This document shows, piece by piece, positions 60,860 through 64,000 of a DNA stretch of 64,000 bases. The notes under the pieces are model-generated. The model made no database searches and was not told where the DNA came from. It worked only from the letters and a program-made list of their open reading frames with translations. The stretch's first letter is position 1, and every line of letters starts with the position of its first letter. Both the position numbers and the translations under genes were made by a program. The stretch spans positions 558,001 to 622,000 of the forward strand of contig CP094685.1 of assembly GCA_022828425.1 (NCBI GenBank), given 5' to 3'. The stretch comes from Candidatus Thiothrix sulfatifontis. Its GTDB lineage: Bacteria > Pseudomonadota > Gammaproteobacteria > Thiotrichales > Thiotrichaceae.

Positions 60860-61525
60860 ATGTTCTATCTCGCTCTCCAAATGGTGTCGTGGCTCAGCAT
60901 TGCAGTCTTGATCGGTGCACTGTTGGGCGCTTGGGTTGTGAGATGGCATTGTGCCCGCGAAGCAGCGCAATGCCTGACCGAATTGGCAGGTTTGCGGCGC
61001 AATTATCAAGATGCGAGGGCAGACAATGCGTATTTGCGCGATAAAGCCCGTCAGTTGGAAAAAGTCTTGCGCAAAATTAGTACACCGTCAGCAGCAAGCG
61101 ATTATGGTCAGTTCCTAGAACTCAGGAAAACACTGGAAAAGACTCGGCGCGAATACCAACACCTGCTGGAACAATACCACGCGCAAGAAAAAACCTTGGC
61201 TGATTGGCGCGTTGAGCGGCAACGTCAGCAGCAGGTATGCACGGCGATGCAAGCGGCTCCCGCTACAACTGCCAAGGAAGATGCGCTGCACTCTGCATCA
61301 GCAGCCGATAGCTTGCTGTCAGGCGCTGCACCGCACGACGATCTGACCCGCATTCAAGGCATTAGCCAACAATTAGCCAGTCACTTGAAGGCGCTAGGCA
61401 TTGTTACCTACCGCCAAGTGGCTGAATTTACCACGGATGACGTGCAGCACATTCAACGCATTATCGGCACAGATCTGTATCAACCGCCAGAAACGTGGGT
61501 GCAAAACGCACGTGCCTTATGCTGA
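60860..61525 (+). CDS. coiled-coil / helix-hairpin-helix membrane protein
   Basis: Unrecognised 221-residue protein. It has an N-terminal membrane helix (MVSWLSIAVLIGALLGAWVV), a long coiled coil (~40-130) and a C-terminal helix-hairpin-helix-like segment (DDLTRIQGISQQLASHLKALG, FTTDDVQHIQRIIG), as in small proteins that bind DNA or partners. Its start MFYLALQMVS echoes the divergent coiled-coil protein at 53276-53671. It closes the cluster, eight bp after the BON-OmpA gene. Confidence 0.75.
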   Translation: MFYLALQMVSWLSIAVLIGALLGAWVVRWHCAREAAQCLTELAGLRRNYQDARADNAYLRDKARQLEKVLRKISTPSAASDYGQFLELRKTLEKTRREYQHLLEQYHAQEKTLADWRVERQRQQQVCTAMQAAPATTAKEDALHSASAADSLLSGAAPHDDLTRIQGISQQLASHLKALGIVTYRQVAEFTTDDVQHIQRIIGTDLYQPPETWVQNARALC

Positions 61526-61526
61526 C

Positions 61527-62021
61527 TCAAAACTTAGAAGGTTTTTGGTGAGTGCGCATAATCAGAAAACCCTTCTTCAATTCCGCATGATAAATCAAGC
61601 CGATTTCACGGCCTTCAGCGCTGCCAGTAAAGCAGGTTTCGCGCCCTAACGCTGCCGGTTGCCACCAAGGAGCCGGGGGTTGCTGCGTCATGAAGGTGTT
61701 TTGTAAGACCTCAGAGCTTAAATTTTGTTGTTTCAAACCGTTTTGACGGATGAAATATTCGACTGCTGAGCGCTCCATGCCAAACGCAAACCACGAGGTA
61801 TTGCTTTCCGCAGATGTCTGATTACTGGCTTGCACTTCGCTCACTTTAGTCGGTTCAGTACCAAACCAGTTGGCAAGCGCTTGTTTGGCACGTTCGGGGT
61901 CGGCAATACGCAAACTGGTTTTAGATGCCGGAAAAAACAGTTCCGCAATGTAAGGCGTCAGTGCCAGACTTACCCCAGAAAGGATGGCTAAGATCATTAG
62001 GGTTGGAAAAAAGTATTTCAT
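61527..62021 (-). CDS. membrane-anchored protein of unknown function
   Basis: Unrecognised 164-residue protein. The N-terminal hydrophobic segment (FPTLMILAILSGVSLALTPYIAELFF) is an anchor or signal. The soluble part (ERAKQALANWFGTEPTKVSEV, SWFAFGMERSAVEYFIRQNG) is compact, and no motif is clear. The stop is one base from the convergent HhH gene stop. The ATG overlaps the tatD-type gene stop by four bases (ATGA), suggesting a two-gene unit. Confidence 0.7.
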   Translation of the reverse strand: MKYFFPTLMILAILSGVSLALTPYIAELFFPASKTSLRIADPERAKQALANWFGTEPTKVSEVQASNQTSAESNTSWFAFGMERSAVEYFIRQNGLKQQNLSSEVLQNTFMTQQPPAPWWQPAALGRETCFTGSAEGREIGLIYHAELKKGFLIMRTHQKPSKF

Positions 62022-62803
62022 AAAGACTCGTGTTGCAGTTTAAATAAGTGTAACGCATTCGCGGTGGTTATTTCAGCAATGTGCTCAAGGCTTTCACCCC
62101 GTAATTCTGCCAAGCTTGCCGCAATCACTGGCAGGCGTGTAGGGTCATTGCGTTTACCACGCCATGCACTGTCCGGCTGATCAGGTGCGTCCGTCTCCAA
62201 TAGCAGCCGCTCCAGCGGTACATTGGCAAGTACCTGCCGCAGCCGTTGTGCGCGAGGATACGTCACGGTGCCGCCCACCCCCAAATAAAACCCTAATTTG
62301 ATCAACATATCGGCTTGCTGCTGACTGCCTGCAAAACTGTGGATCACGCCACCTAAATTTTTTTTATCAGAAAAGCGTCGAATGTGTTTGAGAACACAGT
62401 CAAGCGAGCGGCGAGCGTGGATAATGAGTGGCAGCTCGAATTCGCGAGCGAGTATTAAATGGGCGATAAATAAAGATTCTTGTTCCATTACGCTCAGTTC
62501 TGGCAAGAAAAAATCCAACCCGCATTCGCCAATCGCGACGGGTTGTTCTTGTTTTAACCAGTGGCGCAATGACACAAGATCAGTAGGGGCATGTTCAGCA
62601 AGGTACACCGGGTGTAAGCCATAGCTTGCATGAAAATGCGGCGAAGTCGCGCAAATATCGCGCAGTCGAGGCCAGTGCTTGGCGCTGATGGCAGGAAAAA
62701 TCAGGTCGCTAACGCCAAGTGCGCTCATTTTATCTACTAATAATGACCGATCGTCGGCAAAATCAGGTTCATCGAAGTGGCAGTGTGTGTCGATCAGTCT
62801 CAT
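62018..62803 (-). CDS. yjjV: TatD family metal-dependent hydrolase YjjV
   Basis: Metal-dependent hydrolase of the TatD family, usually a deoxyribonuclease. The 261-residue protein has RLIDTHCHFDEPDF at the N-terminus, GECGLDFF, LIIHARRSLD, HSFAGSQQQ and GVGGTVTYPRA, then LLLETDAPD, which resembles the YjjV branch. The metal-binding His and Asp are all present. It overlaps the membrane protein start by four bases. It reads leftwards and is divergent from cpdA. Confidence 0.9.
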   Translation of the reverse strand: MRLIDTHCHFDEPDFADDRSLLVDKMSALGVSDLIFPAISAKHWPRLRDICATSPHFHASYGLHPVYLAEHAPTDLVSLRHWLKQEQPVAIGECGLDFFLPELSVMEQESLFIAHLILAREFELPLIIHARRSLDCVLKHIRRFSDKKNLGGVIHSFAGSQQQADMLIKLGFYLGVGGTVTYPRAQRLRQVLANVPLERLLLETDAPDQPDSAWRGKRNDPTRLPVIAASLAELRGESLEHIAEITTANALHLFKLQHESL

Positions 62804-62977
62804 TTGCAGTAAAGTACAATATAATGAATGGAATGAATAGGATGTGGCTGGTGTTGATGATCGCTATTGGCGAATATTGTTACCCAAAAAAGAAACTAGC
62901 CAATCCATCGAAAATAATTATAAGATGTTGTTATGTGGTCAGTTACGCTTAAAACAGGCTCGTGAGGGGCTATTAAT

Positions 62978-63802
62978 ATGAAAAAAACACCTGACGCGGT
63001 GCATCTATTTCAAGTGACGGATAGCCATTGCTATGCCAGCGATGACAGTCGCCTGACTTGGACGGATCTGCCGATTTATCCCAATTTGTCATTGCAGGCG
63101 ATGCTGGCACATTTGGGCGCGGAGGCACAGGGTTACAGTGCATTGTTATTGACAGGTGACTTGGCACAGGAAGAAATTCCGGCAACTTATCAGCGCGTCA
63201 ATGCCTTGTTGAACAGTTTCCCTTTGCCGGTCTACACCATTCCCGGTAATCACGATATTCCGCAAATGATGCAGGAACATCTGAATGGCAATGTCACCAT
63301 GCCGGAACACGTTACTTTGGGCGTGTGGCACTTATTATTGCTGAATACCCATGCCGATGGCAAACCCGACGGACGTTTAACCGATGCGCAATTTGAACGT
63401 TTTGAGCAGCACCTCGCGACGCTTCCTGACGATCACTTTGCTGCTATTTTCATGCACCATCACCCGGTGCCGATAGACAGCGAGTGGATGGATGTGATGG
63501 GCTTGCGGCAGAAAACGTATTTTTGGAATGTGATTGCGCATTTCCCGCAAGTCAAAGTGGTGTTCAACGGGCATATTCACCAAGAATTCAACGGCAAGCA
63601 TGAGTATGCCGATGGACGTAGTGTGGCGGTTCACGGCACACCGGCTACGTGTGTGCAAATGAAACCCGTGCGCAAAAACATTGAGTTTGACCACAGCAAA
63701 CCGGCATGGCGTGATATTGCGCTGTTGGCGGATGGCAGGGTGGAAACGCATGTGCATTATCTGCCCTTCGTGGTTCATGCCGATGCGCTCGACTCCATTT
63801 GA
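62978..63802 (+). CDS. cpdA: 3-prime,5-prime-cyclic-AMP phosphodiesterase CpdA
   Basis: Calcineurin-like metallophosphoesterase that degrades cAMP. The 274-residue protein has all five metal-ligand motifs: FQVTDSHC, LTGDLAQEE, IPGNHDIPQ, FMHHHPVP and FNGHIHQE. The sequence resembles E. coli CpdA, including TPATCVQMKP. A GAGGGG site precedes ATG 62978. It is divergent from the TatD gene and is followed by a cobalamin riboswitch. The cAMP-linked role would fit CRP-type control, which is not seen here. Confidence 0.9.
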   Translation: MKKTPDAVHLFQVTDSHCYASDDSRLTWTDLPIYPNLSLQAMLAHLGAEAQGYSALLLTGDLAQEEIPATYQRVNALLNSFPLPVYTIPGNHDIPQMMQEHLNGNVTMPEHVTLGVWHLLLLNTHADGKPDGRLTDAQFERFEQHLATLPDDHFAAIFMHHHPVPIDSEWMDVMGLRQKTYFWNVIAHFPQVKVVFNGHIHQEFNGKHEYADGRSVAVHGTPATCVQMKPVRKNIEFDHSKPAWRDIALLADGRVETHVHYLPFVVHADALDSI

Positions 63803-63825
63803 CAGTGGCGGCTTAATCCCGTAGT

Positions 63826-63957
63826 TTGCAGCGCTGTTTAGGTGCGCTCATTGCGGTGAGCGTTAAACGGGAAGTTGGTGCAACACCAACACTGCCCTCG
63901 CAACGGTAAGCAGGTTTGATCAATCTGATAAGTCCGACACCGGCCTGACAAGGCGCG
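63826..63957 (+). ncRNA. cobalamin riboswitch
   Basis: Cobalamin (adenosylcobalamin/B12) aptamer. It begins near TTAGGTGCG (63838-63846), includes AACGGGAAGTTGGTG (63866-63880), the B12-box-like CTCGCAACGGTAAGC (63897-63911) and AAGTCCGACACCGGCCTG (63930-63947). The layout and spacing match known examples. The regulated gene, probably a TonB-dependent B12 receptor or cobalamin gene, starts past position 64000. Not linked to cpdA except by order. Confidence 0.85.
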
Positions 63958-64000
63958 ACTTTCGAGTCGTTTTCACATGCGTGCGCGATGGGCGCAGCGT

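Noticed and set aside
62824..62952. Possible 42-residue protein between the TatD gene and cpdA
   Set aside because: Contains hydrophobic residues but no ribosome site and lies in the divergent promoter region.

Overview
The window is about 50% GC, densely coded and free of phage, transposon or CRISPR signatures. It reads as a piece of a gammaproteobacterial chromosome around the replication origin: dnaA, dnaN, recF and gyrB run leftwards, and rpmH, rnpA, yidC and mnmE run rightwards. Gene content (TusA, class I fructose-bisphosphatase, type II secretion GspC, FimV, a MglA-like GTPase, aerobic HemF, UbiA, FabA, vitamin B12 control) suits a Thiothrix-like sulfur oxidiser of the Thiotrichales. 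That placement is an inference from overall protein resemblance; no 16S or tRNA gene is present to settle it.

Layout. 0-12 kb: oligopeptidase A (frameshifted and cut by the window edge), gyrB, recF, dnaN, a DnaA-box-rich origin candidate, dnaA, then rpmH, rnpA, yidC and mnmE. Four ParB-binding (parS) type 16-mers lie at 1.6, 1.76, 4.26 and 10.5 kb. 12-26 kb: lipA, a DUF218 protein, a DUF815 ATPase, two lipoproteins, a leftward dapF-DUF484-xerC operon divergent from tusA, bioF, a large membrane/TPR-like protein, ybiT, and priA behind an AT-rich DnaA-box region. 26-38 kb: a vapBC toxin-antitoxin pair, ndh, an isolated gspC, a nucleotide-sugar epimerase, purC, purE, a hybrid sensor kinase, a DUF4143 ATPase, purK, SirB-like and methyltransferase genes, and fbp. 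38-44 kb: an ECF sigma factor, zinc-less anti-sigma and lipoprotein subtilase module with a tiny membrane protein, then hemF, a CAP-domain lipoprotein, a TauE/SafE transporter and a Fur-family regulator. 44-53 kb: the overlapping hemCDXY operon, an M48 lipoprotein peptidase, rpmE2, fabA, ubiA, a ferredoxin and a bactofilin.

53.8-61.5 kb holds the most unusual locus. It is a co-directional run of a FimV-C-like protein, a pseudo-receiver protein, a MglA-like GTPase, a roadblock-like partner, a MglB-like roadblock protein, a PAS protein, a PhnD-fold protein without signal peptide, a short FimV/HubP-like polar scaffold, a BON-OmpA protein and a coiled-coil/HhH protein. I infer a cell-pole or surface-motility control system coupling a Ras-like switch to ligand and PAS sensing. 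The window closes with a TatD nuclease, cpdA and a cobalamin riboswitch whose target gene lies beyond the edge.

Starts were chosen by homology, Shine-Dalgarno sequence and overlap. All family calls rest on motif recognition by eye; no database search was run.
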